In this document: positions 16,564-25,025 of the stretch, piece after piece | Numbering within the stretch: the first letter of the stretch is position 1 | How the letters are laid out: the number at the start of each line of letters is the position of its first letter | Origin: JAUNBN01 sp036645935 | GTDB taxonomy: Bacteria; Bacillota; Clostridia; Oscillospirales; Ruminococcaceae | Length of the DNA stretch: 64,000 nucleotides | Assembly: GCA_036645935.1 (NCBI GenBank) | Contig: JAVXNE010000002.1 | Coordinates: forward strand, 1 to 64,000 | Direction of reading: 5' to 3' | Program-made: the position numbers and the translations under genes | Notes under the pieces: model-generated | Seen by the model: only the letters and a program-made list of their open reading frames with translations | Database searches by the model: none | What the model was told of the DNA's origin: nothing

Positions 16564-17454
16564 TTACAGCTTTGCCGAATCGACCTCATCACGTGCGGGA
16601 ATCGAATCGGAAGCACCGGGTCGCGTCACGGATATCGCTGCCGCACGGCAAGCAAGTTCAAGCGCCTTTGGCGCTGTCATCCCCTCGGCTATTCCGGAGA
16701 GGAAATATCCCGTAAACGTGTCTCCCGCACCCGTGGTATCAACAGGCTCAACCTTGAAGCTCTTTTGAACGAATTCATTTTCTCCGTCGTAATAAACCAC
16801 GCCATCGCTGCCGAGAGTGAGCACGACAATACAGTTAGGGAAGCGCTTGCGCATCTCGATGCAGATGTCATGAGGCTCAAGTTTGCCAGTCAGCTCGTGA
16901 CCCTCTATCTCATTCAGTATAAACCAATCGATATTTTGAAGTTGAGATGAGTTTTTGAGCGCATCATCGAGCGGAGATGGGTTGAGCGCGACGCCCATAC
17001 CCTTTTGGGTCGCTTTTTCAATGGCATAACCAATCTCTGACGTCTCGTTTTGTAAAAGGAGAATATCACTCGCTCCGAATCCCTCGAGTGCCTCGTCAAT
17101 AAACTCGCGCGTTATTGCCACGTTCGCGCCTCCGCAGATAATAATTGAGTTTTGGCCGCACGGATCAACTTGTATTATAGCGTGCCCTGTGGGAACACCG
17201 GGTTCAACCACAACGCGGCTCACATCCACCCCATTATCCTCAAGCCGTTTGCGCAACACCTCTCCGTCCGCGCCGATTTTGCCTGCATGGAAAACCTCGG
17301 CACCTGCACGGGCAAGCGCAATCGATTGGTTAAGTCCCTTTCCCCCACAAAATTGGTTGCGCTCCCGCGCCGCAATGGTCTCGCCGGCTTGAACAAAATG
17401 GTCGACTTTATACACAAAGTCGAGATTAAGAGATCCTAACGATAGAATTTTCAT
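16564..17454 (-). CDS. rbsK: Ribokinase (PfkB family)
   Basis: Protein of 296 residues from ATG 17454; a GTG at 17463 with AAGGA closer by is an alternative that overlaps the upstream stop. Ribokinase phosphorylates D-ribose at O-5. Family marks are the N-terminal LGSLNLDFVY, the sugar-binding GGKGLNQSIALAR, and the ATP-site/catalytic-base motif DTTGAGDTFTGYF. It lies directly after a phosphatase gene with overlap or a few bases gap, so the two are co-transcribed. No ribose transporter genes are near, so the physiological sugar is less certain than the family. Confidence 0.88.
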   Translation of the reverse strand: MKILSLGSLNLDFVYKVDHFVQAGETIAARERNQFCGGKGLNQSIALARAGAEVFHAGKIGADGEVLRKRLEDNGVDVSRVVVEPGVPTGHAIIQVDPCGQNSIIICGGANVAITREFIDEALEGFGASDILLLQNETSEIGYAIEKATQKGMGVALNPSPLDDALKNSSQLQNIDWFILNEIEGHELTGKLEPHDICIEMRKRFPNCIVVLTLGSDGVVYYDGENEFVQKSFKVEPVDTTGAGDTFTGYFLSGIAEGMTAPKALELACRAAAISVTRPGASDSIPARDEVDSAKL

Positions 17455-17459
17455 GACAG

Positions 17460-18479
17460 TCACACGTTCCTTTCAATATGTTTTGTTAAATACATCGAAC
17501 GCAGCTGCGCGCGTTTGGCTTCGCTTAGCTGCATTTCCTTCTCAAAAAAGTCCTCGATACCACTGGGATAAGCTTCGTCAATCGCTGCAAGACTTCCCTC
17601 AATTGACTCGCGATGCACCGAGAAAAATGTCGTCATTGCGTGATCTATCTCGGCGTCGGTTATATAGCTGCTGTATTCCCGCTTCATGCGCTCAATCTCC
17701 TGTGCGCGCACTGTGGCAGTCAGCATGTAGTCGTAAATGGCGGTCTCGCGCGAAACTCCGAGCGCAAGAAGTATCAGCACCGCAGCGACGCCGGTGCGAT
17801 CCTTGCCCGCTGTGCAGTGAAAGAGCATCGGGGCGTGATTGTCAAGCAGCAGTTCGAACATTCTGCCGTATGTTTTCTTTTTAAACGGCAGCTCACGGTA
17901 TTCTGCAATCAGTCTGTTGCTGACCGAAATCAGTTTGTCCCGCCCTCCGCTGATAGTCTCATCAAGGGAGAATTTAAAGACATAGTTGTCGGGGTCAATG
18001 GGCGTGAGGTTGATAAACTCCACTCCGGAAATGTCGGGATCACGACGCTTTTCAGCCTCGACAGGCACGCGGAAATCCAGCACTGTTTTAAGTCCCAGCG
18101 CGCGCAGAAAACCAACACCGCCCTCCCCCACCAGGTAAAGCCGGTCGCTTCTCATCAGCAGCCCGTGCTTCACAAATGCGCTTCCGTCGTCGGTGTTGTA
18201 CCCCCCGAGCTCGCGAAAGTTGTTAAGACCCTCAAGCTCGATTTCGCGCGTTGCGGCAACGGAGTAACGCGCACCTGTCATTATGTGAAAATAACACCTG
18301 CCACCTGCCAGAGGATCTTTTACGGTTATTTCCCTCGTGAATGTCCCGAGATCGCAGTCGTCGCAAAATCCGTTCGGACGCTCAGACCAAAAAAGGCTGT
18401 GTTCTCCGTCGAGTCCGGAAATTATAGTGTATTCGCCGCCGTTTTTCGTAACGGCAAAGTCTTCACGTGGTCCTGTCAT
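17460..18479 (-). CDS. Tyrosine-protein phosphatase, family 3 type
   Basis: Protein of 339 residues from ATG 18479 (GAGGG six bases upstream; a TTG two codons earlier is less likely). The active-site P-loop is HCTAGKDRTG at about residue 217, the Cx5R form typical of bacterial Tyr_phosphatase_3 enzymes, preceded by NFRELGGY and LRSDRLYLV, also typical. The first 85 residues look like a small beta-rich domain. No signal peptide, so cytosolic. Substrate unknown; some relatives hydrolyse phosphoinositides as well as phosphotyrosine. Confidence 0.88.
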   Translation of the reverse strand: MTGPREDFAVTKNGGEYTIISGLDGEHSLFWSERPNGFCDDCDLGTFTREITVKDPLAGGRCYFHIMTGARYSVAATREIELEGLNNFRELGGYNTDDGSAFVKHGLLMRSDRLYLVGEGGVGFLRALGLKTVLDFRVPVEAEKRRDPDISGVEFINLTPIDPDNYVFKFSLDETISGGRDKLISVSNRLIAEYRELPFKKKTYGRMFELLLDNHAPMLFHCTAGKDRTGVAAVLILLALGVSRETAIYDYMLTATVRAQEIERMKREYSSYITDAEIDHAMTTFFSVHRESIEGSLAAIDEAYPSGIEDFFEKEMQLSEAKRAQLRSMYLTKHIERNV

Positions 18480-18546
18480 TCGCAACCCTCTTATCTCTCT
18501 TATCAGAAACGAAAATTCTTTTTGTTTCTAATAATAACACACTTTA

Positions 18547-19662
18547 TTAGAAATACATATACAGTTGGCAGGGTATCATTCCGTTATAGAGCTTGCGGCG
18601 GCGCGCAGCTTTTTTCCCGAACTGCTTTTCAAAATCCGAACCGCTCGAGATGACGTAAACGCCCTTTGTCCGCTGCGCCAATATGTTTTTGCCAAACTGC
18701 TCATACAGTTTTTCCGCCGACGCTGTGTCGAGCAATCTCTCTCCGTAAGGGGGATTTGCCAATATTATTTCGCCTTCCCTTGCGCGAAAATTCGTCGCGT
18801 CACCGCATTCAAAGGACACGCAGTCCGCAATTCCGGCGCGTTTGGCGTTGTCGCGCGCTGTAGCGACAGCCGTGTCGTCTATGTCGATCCCACGTCCCGC
18901 AAAAGGCGCATCGGCATCCACCGCATCCCGAGCCTCTTCGCGCGCGAGATCGAATGCGCGATCTCCGAGAAAGCCGTAGCTCTCAGCCGCAAAGTTTCGC
19001 CTTATGCCCGGCGCTATGTTTCTGGCGCGCAGCGCCGATTCGATAACGAGCGTCCCCGAGCCACAGAACGGGTCACATACCTCGCTTTCGGGAAAGACGC
19101 GCGCGAGGTCGCATATCCCCGCCGCGAGTGTCTCCTTGATGGGAGCCTCGTTGAGCAGCGGCCGATAGCCGCGCTTGTGCAGACCGTCTCCGGAGGTGTC
19201 GAGCATCAGCGTGCACTCGTCCGCGACGAGCGAGAAGCGCACTCGCTTGGTCACGCCGCCGTTCTCGGGCAAAAACTCGGTGTGCAAATCCTTTTTCAGA
19301 CGTTCGACACATGCCTTTTTTATAATTCCCTGACATGCAGGAACGCTTGTCAGCATGCTGTTCATCGAATATCCCTTAACAGGAAACGCGTCTGTCTTTG
19401 TGATGATTTCTCCGAGCGGTGTGGCCATCACACCGTCGAACAGCTCGTCGAAAGTAGCAGCATGAAAGTGCGCGAGCACGATGAGGACGCGCTCGGCAGT
19501 TCTGAGCCAAATGTTGGCGCGCGCGATATCGCTCCCGCTTGCCTTAAATGCAATTCTTCCGTCACTCGTCTGAATATCGCTCACTTTAAGCCTCTTAAGC
19601 TCAAATGCAAGCACCGATTCCAGTCCGAAAGCACAGGTCGCGACCGCGTTATATAACTTCAT
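18547..19662 (-). CDS. THUMP-domain class I SAM-dependent RNA methyltransferase (RlmL/YpsC type)
   Basis: Protein of 371 residues. The N-terminal third is a ferredoxin-like/THUMP RNA-binding region (around NIWLRTAERVLIVLAHFHA). The C-terminal part has the SAM-binding PFCGSGTLVIESAL and the catalytic NPPYGERL motif of N2-guanine/N6-adenine methyltransferases. Bacillus YpsC and the N-terminal half of E. coli RlmL are closest; these methylate 23S rRNA guanine. The target base is inferred. Single gene. Confidence 0.88.
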   Translation of the reverse strand: MKLYNAVATCAFGLESVLAFELKRLKVSDIQTSDGRIAFKASGSDIARANIWLRTAERVLIVLAHFHAATFDELFDGVMATPLGEIITKTDAFPVKGYSMNSMLTSVPACQGIIKKACVERLKKDLHTEFLPENGGVTKRVRFSLVADECTLMLDTSGDGLHKRGYRPLLNEAPIKETLAAGICDLARVFPESEVCDPFCGSGTLVIESALRARNIAPGIRRNFAAESYGFLGDRAFDLAREEARDAVDADAPFAGRGIDIDDTAVATARDNAKRAGIADCVSFECGDATNFRAREGEIILANPPYGERLLDTASAEKLYEQFGKNILAQRTKGVYVISSGSDFEKQFGKKAARRRKLYNGMIPCQLYMYF

Positions 19663-19740
19663 AGTACCCCTTTTTTATCCTCTGCGCGGTTTGCGCAGCA
19701 GAGTTTTTTCTGTTTTCATCATGCCAGCGCTCGGCTATCA

Positions 19741-19771
19741 GGAGCGCCGCGGCTTGAATGGCCGCGGCGCC
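19741..19771. terminator. GC-rich hairpin between hpf and the methyltransferase gene
   Basis: Ten-bp GC-only stem (GCGCCGCGGC/GCCGCGGCGC) in the gap after the hpf stop. On the minus strand it lacks a T-run; on the plus strand ATTTTAT follows. Termination strength is uncertain. Confidence 0.45.
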
Positions 19772-19805
19772 CATTTTATATTCTGCGTTGTCCGCTGTCT
19801 CTCAT

Positions 19806-20333
19806 TTATCTCTCGGGTATCAGCACGCCATAGCTATCATCGCGGCGCTTATATACAACGCAAAGCTCACCCGTGTCGACATCTGAATAGACGAAAAAGC
19901 TGTGTCCGAGCATATTCATCTGCAAAACAGCCTCCTCGATAGAGAGCGGGTTAACTGCGAATCGCTTTTCGCGCACAACATTGTACGCGGCGTGCTCGTC
20001 GGCAATTCCGGAATCGAGCATCTCAGCATCAACCGCCGCGCGTTTTATCCTGGTGCCCAGCTTATCCTTGTTTTTGACAATCTGCTTGACGATAAGGTCG
20101 GCGGCATCACTGAATGCCTGTTCCATATCATTTGATGTCCGCTCCGAGCGATAGATCATTCCGCGGCTCTTAACCGTGACCTCCGCAGTCATTCTGTCCT
20201 TTTCAAGCGTGATCGTGACCTGTCCATCGGCATCGTCACCGAAGAATCGGTCAAGCTTTTGCATGCGCTTGTCCACCATATCCGTGAAGCTTTGCTTTAG
20301 ATTTACCTTTCGTCCGAGTGTTTTTACTTTCAT
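19806..20333 (-). CDS. hpf: Long ribosome hibernation promoting factor
   Basis: Protein of 175 residues. The N-terminal about 100 residues form the HPF/YfiA domain (MQKLDRFF, then basic KDKLGTRIKR) that sits in the 30S decoding site. The C-terminal about 60 residues (KRFAVNPLSIEEAVLQMNML onwards) form the dimerisation domain that joins 70S into 100S particles, so this is the long form normal for Bacillota. AAGGAGG gives a strong ribosome binding site. Monocistronic with its own promoter. Confidence 0.95.
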   Translation of the reverse strand: MKVKTLGRKVNLKQSFTDMVDKRMQKLDRFFGDDADGQVTITLEKDRMTAEVTVKSRGMIYRSERTSNDMEQAFSDAADLIVKQIVKNKDKLGTRIKRAAVDAEMLDSGIADEHAAYNVVREKRFAVNPLSIEEAVLQMNMLGHSFFVYSDVDTGELCVVYKRRDDSYGVLIPER

Positions 20334-20377
20334 ACAAGGTTCCTCCTTAGCCTGTGTTTAGGATTTCTCCTTTGAAA

Positions 20378-20406
20378 AGTATAACATTTTGATTACACAA
20401 AATAAA
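20378..20406 (-). promoter_or_regulatory. Promoter candidate for hpf
   Basis: Minus strand: weak -35 TTTATT, 17-base spacer, -10 TATACT, about 45 bases before the hpf start. The weak -35 would fit an activator or an alternative sigma factor, but no consensus was identified. Confidence 0.4.
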
Positions 20407-20415
20407 GGATAAAAA

Positions 20416-20472
20416 ATGAACAACTGCGCGACTGTTTTCGACGCAGTGTGCCGCCGAAGCATTGTATTATGA
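20416..20472 (+). CDS. Possible 18-residue peptide
   Basis: Short frame opening MNNCATVFDAV and containing two cysteines, preceded by AAAGGATAAAAA as a reasonable ribosome binding site and followed 40 bases later by a plus-strand terminator. It is the only plus-strand candidate in an otherwise minus-strand region. A leader or stray frame is equally possible. Confidence 0.2.
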   Translation: MNNCATVFDAVCRRSIVL

Positions 20473-20511
20473 CGTTGCATTCCCTTCGAACTTGATTTTA
20501 TCTTATCTTGA

Positions 20512-20537
20512 GCCGCCCTGACGGGCGGCATTTTTTT
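20512..20537 (+). terminator. Plus-strand intrinsic terminator
   Basis: GCCGCCC, four-base loop, GGGCGGC, A and seven Ts on the plus strand. No established plus-strand gene lies upstream, which makes it an orphan terminator; it may end a short RNA or shield divIC from antisense transcription. Confidence 0.75.
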
Positions 20538-20555
20538 GTCCACAATGTCAGATTG

Positions 20556-20585
20556 AAAAAATTAAAAGCCGACACTCGGTCGGCT
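20556..20585 (-). terminator. Terminator after divIC
   Basis: Minus strand: AGCCGAC, loop CGAGT, GTCGGCT, then TTTAATTTTTT. It lies about 25 bases after the divIC stop and closes the yab run. Confidence 0.8.
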
Positions 20586-20610
20586 CAAGTTCGTCGCGTC
20601 GCGCTTATCT

Positions 20611-20940
20611 TCACCCTTTCGATCCCGGAACGTCCTCAAACACCCGTTCGTCAATCGCGGCGTAGCCTAGCTTCTCTCGCGCTATTCTCTCGATGTAGTC
20701 GTTCTCTCCCCCTCCGACAACGATGCGGGATAGTTCGTCATTTTCCAGCTGCTTGCCGTTAATCTCACTCAGCAGCGCATTCAGCGTGCGCCGCTCCTTA
20801 TATATCTCTATTTGGATGCTCACTATCGAGTAAAAAAAATACAGGCAGAGCAACAAAACCGCAAAAAGCGCGATTTTACGTCTGCGTATAGGCTTTGATT
20901 GGCGGCTTTCCGCCGCCTGTTCCCTGCTCGTCGACGGCAT
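20611..20940 (-). CDS. divIC: Septum formation initiator DivIC/FtsL-type
   Basis: Protein of 109 residues from ATG 20940, chosen for GGAGG seven bases upstream. Bitopic: a basic N-terminal tail (KPIRRRK), one membrane segment (ALFAVLLLCLYFFYSIVSI), then an extracellular coiled coil and a C-terminal REKLGY.....RVF typical of DivIC/FtsB. DivIC works with FtsL and DivIB in the divisome. The start overlaps the end of yabQ, as in Bacillus where divIC follows yabP and yabQ. Confidence 0.88.
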   Translation of the reverse strand: MPSTSREQAAESRQSKPIRRRKIALFAVLLLCLYFFYSIVSIQIEIYKERRTLNALLSEINGKQLENDELSRIVVGGGENDYIERIAREKLGYAAIDERVFEDVPGSKG

Positions 20941-21388
20941 TTTTGTTCCTCCGCTTGCGAACTCGATCTGCGCGCTGCGACACAAGGAGATTATACATCA
21001 CACGCAATCTCTTTTGCAATACGCTTAATGTCGAATGAACCGCGCAAATCACGGGAGAGCACAGCTTTTTTGCAAGCTTTGCACACGCTGAAAGCGCACC
21101 GCCAACGATTTTCGCGAAGCATTTAACATACGCAAAAACCCCAATGGCAAAGCCGGCTATTATATACCAGCGAGGTCCTTTTGCCGCTGTCGTCCCTATG
21201 ATAAAGCAAAATGCAAAAAGCCCTGCAAACGCAAAAAACAGCGCGTGCAGCAGGTATGCGACAATCTTTGATCTTCGAGGGCACAGAAAGAAAAGCAGCG
21301 AATAGACAAAGGATGCGATTGCCGCAAATCCGAGTGACAAAAACACATCGCCACCGGCACTGGATATGGAAAAAGACTCGGATATCAT
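20876..21388 (-). CDS. yabQ: Spore cortex biosynthesis protein YabQ
   Basis: Membrane protein of 170 residues with several hydrophobic segments in the first 90 residues and a basic cytoplasmic tail. YabQ is a mother-cell outer-forespore-membrane protein needed for spore cortex in Bacillus. Assignment comes from the fold pattern plus position between yabP (four-base overlap) and divIC (65-base overlap). Alone the sequence would be hard to assign. Confidence 0.85.
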   Translation of the reverse strand: MISESFSISSAGGDVFLSLGFAAIASFVYSLLFFLCPRRSKIVAYLLHALFFAFAGLFAFCFIIGTTAAKGPRWYIIAGFAIGVFAYVKCFAKIVGGALSACAKLAKKLCSPVICAVHSTLSVLQKRLRVMYNLLVSQRADRVRKRRNKNAVDEQGTGGGKPPIKAYTQT

Positions 21389-21645
21389 CGGAAGATACGC
21401 CTAAAAAACGACTCGCCCTTAGAGCGGTCGTCAAGATACTGCACAGCGTCCAGTCTTCCCTCGACATAAAGTCTCCCGCTGCCCTGCTCAAAGCTGCCGA
21501 TATGCAGTGCCGCACCTTGAATTACGACGCGCGCGCCGTCGCACGACGCGACAATCTCTCCTCCGTCGTAGCTGTCGACGCCCGTTATTCCCGTAAGTGT
21601 TATCTTTTCGCGGTTTTCGGCCGTAATCGAATGTCCTGTTTCCAA
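21385..21645 (-). CDS. yabP: Sporulation protein YabP
   Basis: Protein of 86 residues, normal for YabP. The frame is closed by a stop 11 codons upstream and its first start is TTG at 21645, with AGGGGG seven bases before. Family marks are ENREKITLTGITGVDSYDG and the C-terminal LYVEGRLDAVQYL. YabP is a small sporulation-specific beta-rich protein (YabP/YqfC family). Overlaps yabQ. Confidence 0.9.
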   Translation of the reverse strand: METGHSITAENREKITLTGITGVDSYDGGEIVASCDGARVVIQGAALHIGSFEQGSGRLYVEGRLDAVQYLDDRSKGESFFRRIFR

Positions 21646-21730
21646 CTCCGCGCCCCCTGTTCCATATCACGGAGCGGTCTTGTGCCGTCTCCTCCATAAA
21701 TGATATGTGAGAGTGCATTGCGGTATTACA

Positions 21731-21976
21731 TCATTCGACGAGCGTTTCATACAGCTCGCGAGCCGAATCCTTGCCCGCTTTTTCGTCAACTGACAAAATG
21801 CGGAATTTGATCGCTCTGCCGCCCATCATCAGCTCGACGATATCCCCTACCGCAACATCGCGTGAGGCCTTGGCGGGACGCCCATTCACGGTGACACGCG
21901 ACGCGTCGCAAACCTCATTTGCCACTGTTCGCCGCTTGATGATACGGCTGATTTTGAGAAATTTGTCGAGTCTCAT
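21731..21976 (-). CDS. rqcP: S4-domain RNA-binding protein RqcP (YabO/HslR-like)
   Basis: Protein of 81 residues that is a single S4 fold: MRLDKFLKISRIIKRRTVAN, then VTVNGRPAKASRDVAVGD. RqcP supports alanine tailing of stalled nascent chains with RqcH on the 50S subunit in Bacillus. The second of two adjacent ATGs was chosen. Sits in the classical yabO place between hup and yabP. Confidence 0.92.
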   Translation of the reverse strand: MRLDKFLKISRIIKRRTVANEVCDASRVTVNGRPAKASRDVAVGDIVELMMGGRAIKFRILSVDEKAGKDSARELYETLVE

Positions 21977-22011
21977 CATTCTCTTCCTTTTAAAATTTAT
22001 TTTAATAATGC

Positions 22012-22050
22012 AAAAGCGCCCCGAAGCTGTAAGGCTGCGAGGCGTTGTTG
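22012..22050 (-). terminator. Hairpin after hup
   Basis: Minus strand: CGCCTCGCAGC pairs imperfectly with GCTTCGGGGCG around CTTACA, then TTTTGCATTATT. It may attenuate rather than end transcription into rqcP. Confidence 0.5.
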
Positions 22051-22059
22051 TGAAAATGT

Positions 22060-22335
22060 CTATTTCGCTATAGCTTCTTTAAATGCCTTGCCTACTTTAA
22101 AAACCGGGACTGTGGTTGCTGCGACTTCTACTGGCTGTTTCGTTGCGGGATTGATACAAGTGCGTGCGGGACGATCCTTCGTTGAAAAAGTTCCGAAGCC
22201 CACGAGCTGGATTTTATCTCCCTTTTTGAGTGTGTCAACAATTACTTCAAATGTGGCGGCCACGACTGATTCTGCATCTTTCTTGGCAATTCCTGTCTTG
22301 TCCGCGACTTCGGCGGCGAGTTGTGCTTTTGTCAT
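22060..22335 (-). CDS. hup: DNA-binding protein HU
   Basis: Protein of 91 residues. Begins MTKAQLAAEVADKTG and has the DNA-binding arm GTFSTKDRPARTCINPATKQ, slightly unlike the usual RxGRNP form (here RTCINP). It is the nucleoid-associated dimer that bends DNA. GAGGA precedes the ATG. Lies between mazG and rqcP. Confidence 0.95.
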   Translation of the reverse strand: MTKAQLAAEVADKTGIAKKDAESVVAATFEVIVDTLKKGDKIQLVGFGTFSTKDRPARTCINPATKQPVEVAATTVPVFKVGKAFKEAIAK

Positions 22336-22370
22336 GTTTTTGTTCCTCTTTCCTCTTTTTTCCTTGCCGA

Positions 22371-23174
22371 TTATATGCTAACAGTTTCCTGCTTAGCGCT
22401 TTTCCAAAGATCATCGAGCACTTCCATATCGGCGCTTTTCATGTCGATTCCCCGCTGCAATGCAAGTCTTTCAACAACCTCAAAACGCCGTATGAATTTG
22501 TCGCATGCGCGCGTGAGCGCAAGCTCTGCGTCGGTTTTGGCAAATCTCGCGACATTTACCGCGGAAAACATCAAGTCTCCCAACTCCTCGACGATATCTC
22601 CGTCTCCGCGAAGCGCGCGCTCCAGCTCACTCATTTCGGATTTCAAATCACCCATTGCGGAACTCACATCAGGATAATCAAATCCCACATAACCCGCACG
22701 CTTCTGCACTTTCTGGCTTCGCGTCAGTGCGGGCAAAGCAAGCGCAACGTCGTGAACGGAATCAGTTCCGCTTTTCTGGCTTTTTTCAACGCGCTTGATG
22801 TCCTCCCAATTTGACAGCACTGTTTCGCTGTCCTTTGCGACGACAGCGCCAAATATGTGAGGGTGACGCAGCACGAGCTTGCGGCAGATGCCGGTTGCGA
22901 CATCGTCAATGTCAAATCCACCGCTCTGACGCTCGATTTCGGAGTGCAGCATGACCTGCAAAAGCACGTCTCCCAGCTCCTCGCAGAGCAGCTCTCTGTC
23001 GTGTTTGTCAATGGCGTCTGCAGCTTCGTAGGTTTCCTCAATGAGATTCTGTCTGATGCTCTCGTGGGTCTGAACCTTATCCCACGGGCACCCGCTCACA
23101 GGATCGCGAAGCAGTCGTGTAAGAGCCTCAAGGTCGTCGACGGTATAGTTGTTTTTAACTTCAAATTTTTTCAT
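22371..23174 (-). CDS. mazG: Nucleoside triphosphate pyrophosphohydrolase MazG
   Basis: Protein of 267 residues with two MazG repeats. The first has GCPWDKVQTHESIRQNLIEE, EETYE, and EELGDVLLQVMLH; the second has ELGDLMFSAVNVARF. The acidic EExxE...ExxD residues bind Mg2+. The enzyme hydrolyses NTPs, including non-canonical ones, to NMP and PPi. In Bacillus the same domain is the C-terminal part of YabN; here the methylase domain is absent. It follows the flippase gene by 11 bases. Confidence 0.93.
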   Translation of the reverse strand: MKKFEVKNNYTVDDLEALTRLLRDPVSGCPWDKVQTHESIRQNLIEETYEAADAIDKHDRELLCEELGDVLLQVMLHSEIERQSGGFDIDDVATGICRKLVLRHPHIFGAVVAKDSETVLSNWEDIKRVEKSQKSGTDSVHDVALALPALTRSQKVQKRAGYVGFDYPDVSSAMGDLKSEMSELERALRGDGDIVEELGDLMFSAVNVARFAKTDAELALTRACDKFIRRFEVVERLALQRGIDMKSADMEVLDDLWKSAKQETVSI

Positions 23175-23185
23175 GTCTGCTCATT

Positions 23186-24937
23186 CTATCTTAACAAGCG
23201 CAGTTTTTCAAGCAAAACTTCAATCTTTTTTCCGCCTGGCAAGCTCAAGACGTCCTCCCGTTCGAGTGCTTTGGTCATTCCCAGCACGAGCAGGTATACG
23301 AGGGCGCCAACTCCGATTGCTGCAACGGTCACAATCTTTTTGGGAAATGAAGGCAGAAGCAATCCAAACAAATTATATGCTAAAAGTGCGAAAACACCGC
23401 ACATCAGCCCTGCAAACATCGGTTTCAAGAGAACCCCGACAGTGTTTATCCTTATCTTCGTCACCCGCCTTAGAATCACAAGGCTCAGCACCGTTATCGT
23501 AAAATAGCAGAGCAGATTGCCAACAGGCGCCGCCTTAATGTTGAGAAACGGTATCGAAACGAGGAAATAATTGGATGCGAGTTTGATCGCCCCACCGAGC
23601 AGCATCAGCTTAACCGGAATGTCTATTCGCCCAACAGCCTGTAGCAGTGCGTTCACAGGTCCCGTTATCGCGACAAATATCGCCGCAATGCCGAGCACTG
23701 TCAGCATCGGAACAACTATCTGCGAACCTATCGGCATACTTCTTCCGTAGAGCAGTCCGGCGATGGGTCCCGCGAGAAATGCGATTCCAAAACCCGCAGG
23801 CGCCGCAAGAAGTGCCGTGAGCCGAAGCGTGCTCTCGATGTGGCGGCGCGTTTCTTTTTTGTCATGCACCAGCCATGAGGTGGTCACATGCGGCAGCGCG
23901 CTCATGCCAAACGATCCTGTGAGCGACGGGACTAGATTGAAAATCGTGATCCCCGTGTTATATATTCCATATAGATAATTCGGTATGTCTACGAGCGCTT
24001 TATCCGCCTGCTCAAGCCAGCCTCTGTGTGAGGCGAAAAGCGTTTGTGCATCGGTGTCAATGACGAGCCTCAACCGGTCAAGAACCGACACGTTATCTAT
24101 CAACCCGGTCAGGGTGACCGCGACCGAACTTAACGCTATCGGAAGCACAAAAACGCCTATCTGCTTGAGAATATATCCATTTGTGTGCGGGCGCGGGCTG
24201 TCGTTGATTTGAGCTTTGCGTATACCGTCGCCGTGGAAAGCACCGCGAACCGCAAGATAGAGCCATCCCGCGAGAGTCGAAATGCTCACGCCGAGCACCG
24301 TCGCCGCCGATGTGAGCGAGGCCACCGCAACCTGCGCCGAGCCGTTGTCGGCAACGACATCTCCGAACACTGTTCCGAACTGGAGAAATTCATTGGTGAA
24401 ATAGTTCTTCGCAGCGTAAGCGAGCACGAGGCCGCATCCCGCCTTGAAAAGCACCTCGATAACCTGAGAGACGGCGGTGGGCAGCATGTTCTTCATTCCT
24501 TGATGATACCCGCGCTGCACCGACATGAGGCAGCTGAAGAGCAGCGATGGTGCCACCATGAGCACGCTGTAATACGCTTTGGGGTTTTGTGTCCAGTTGA
24601 CGTATGGCTGCGCGAGCACAATGAGCAAAATGCAGGACACGACGCCGAGCGCGCCAAACGCCCACCTCGAGACCTTCACAACGCGCCGGATATCGCGATA
24701 ACGCCCCTCTGCCGCGTATCCCGCAACTATCTTGGACACAGCGACAGGGAAACCCGTCACCGCGATTGAATACACCGTGAGATAGAGATTATACGCCGTC
24801 GAATAGAATCCGACGCCGTCCTCTCCGATGAGGGCGAACATCGGTAACTTGTATAGCGCGCCGACGATCTTTACGATCACGACGGCAAGCGTCAATATGA
24901 TTCCGCCCTCGACGAGATTTTGTTTTTTCTCAGACAA
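23186..24937 (-). CDS. SpoVB/YabM-type polysaccharide or lipid flippase (MOP superfamily)
   Basis: Membrane protein of 583 residues with about 14 segments; begins LVEGGIILTLAVVIVKIVGA, typical of SpoVB/MurJ-like flippases. Start is TTG at 24937, with a poor ribosome binding site but fitting the family N-terminus. Members export lipid-linked sugar precursors, in spore formers for cortex or wall. It heads the yabM-mazG-hup-rqcP-yabP-yabQ-divIC run, matching Bacillus yabM in place. Whether it acts in vegetative growth or sporulation is not visible. Confidence 0.88.
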   Translation of the reverse strand: MSEKKQNLVEGGIILTLAVVIVKIVGALYKLPMFALIGEDGVGFYSTAYNLYLTVYSIAVTGFPVAVSKIVAGYAAEGRYRDIRRVVKVSRWAFGALGVVSCILLIVLAQPYVNWTQNPKAYYSVLMVAPSLLFSCLMSVQRGYHQGMKNMLPTAVSQVIEVLFKAGCGLVLAYAAKNYFTNEFLQFGTVFGDVVADNGSAQVAVASLTSAATVLGVSISTLAGWLYLAVRGAFHGDGIRKAQINDSPRPHTNGYILKQIGVFVLPIALSSVAVTLTGLIDNVSVLDRLRLVIDTDAQTLFASHRGWLEQADKALVDIPNYLYGIYNTGITIFNLVPSLTGSFGMSALPHVTTSWLVHDKKETRRHIESTLRLTALLAAPAGFGIAFLAGPIAGLLYGRSMPIGSQIVVPMLTVLGIAAIFVAITGPVNALLQAVGRIDIPVKLMLLGGAIKLASNYFLVSIPFLNIKAAPVGNLLCYFTITVLSLVILRRVTKIRINTVGVLLKPMFAGLMCGVFALLAYNLFGLLLPSFPKKIVTVAAIGVGALVYLLVLGMTKALEREDVLSLPGGKKIEVLLEKLRLLR

Positions 24938-24968
24938 AGCTACTGTTACCGCCCATCAGTTATTTGCA

Positions 24969-25003
24969 TAAAAAGGGCGGACGGGTTGACGGCCGCGTCC
25001 GCC
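24969..25003 (-). terminator. Terminator after the zinc-ribbon gene
   Basis: Minus strand: GGCGGACG, 12-base loop, CGTCCGCC, then CTTTTTATG. It lies 23 bases after the stop of the zinc-ribbon gene. Confidence 0.8.
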
Positions 25004-25025
25004 GGAATAAAATATTACATCAAAC

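Noticed and set aside
17613..18653. Plus-strand open frame of 346 residues
   Set aside because: Antisense to the tyrosine phosphatase gene, which has clear catalytic motifs.
18565..19656. Plus-strand open frame of 363 residues
   Set aside because: Mirror of the RNA methyltransferase gene; Arg-rich composition and no family.
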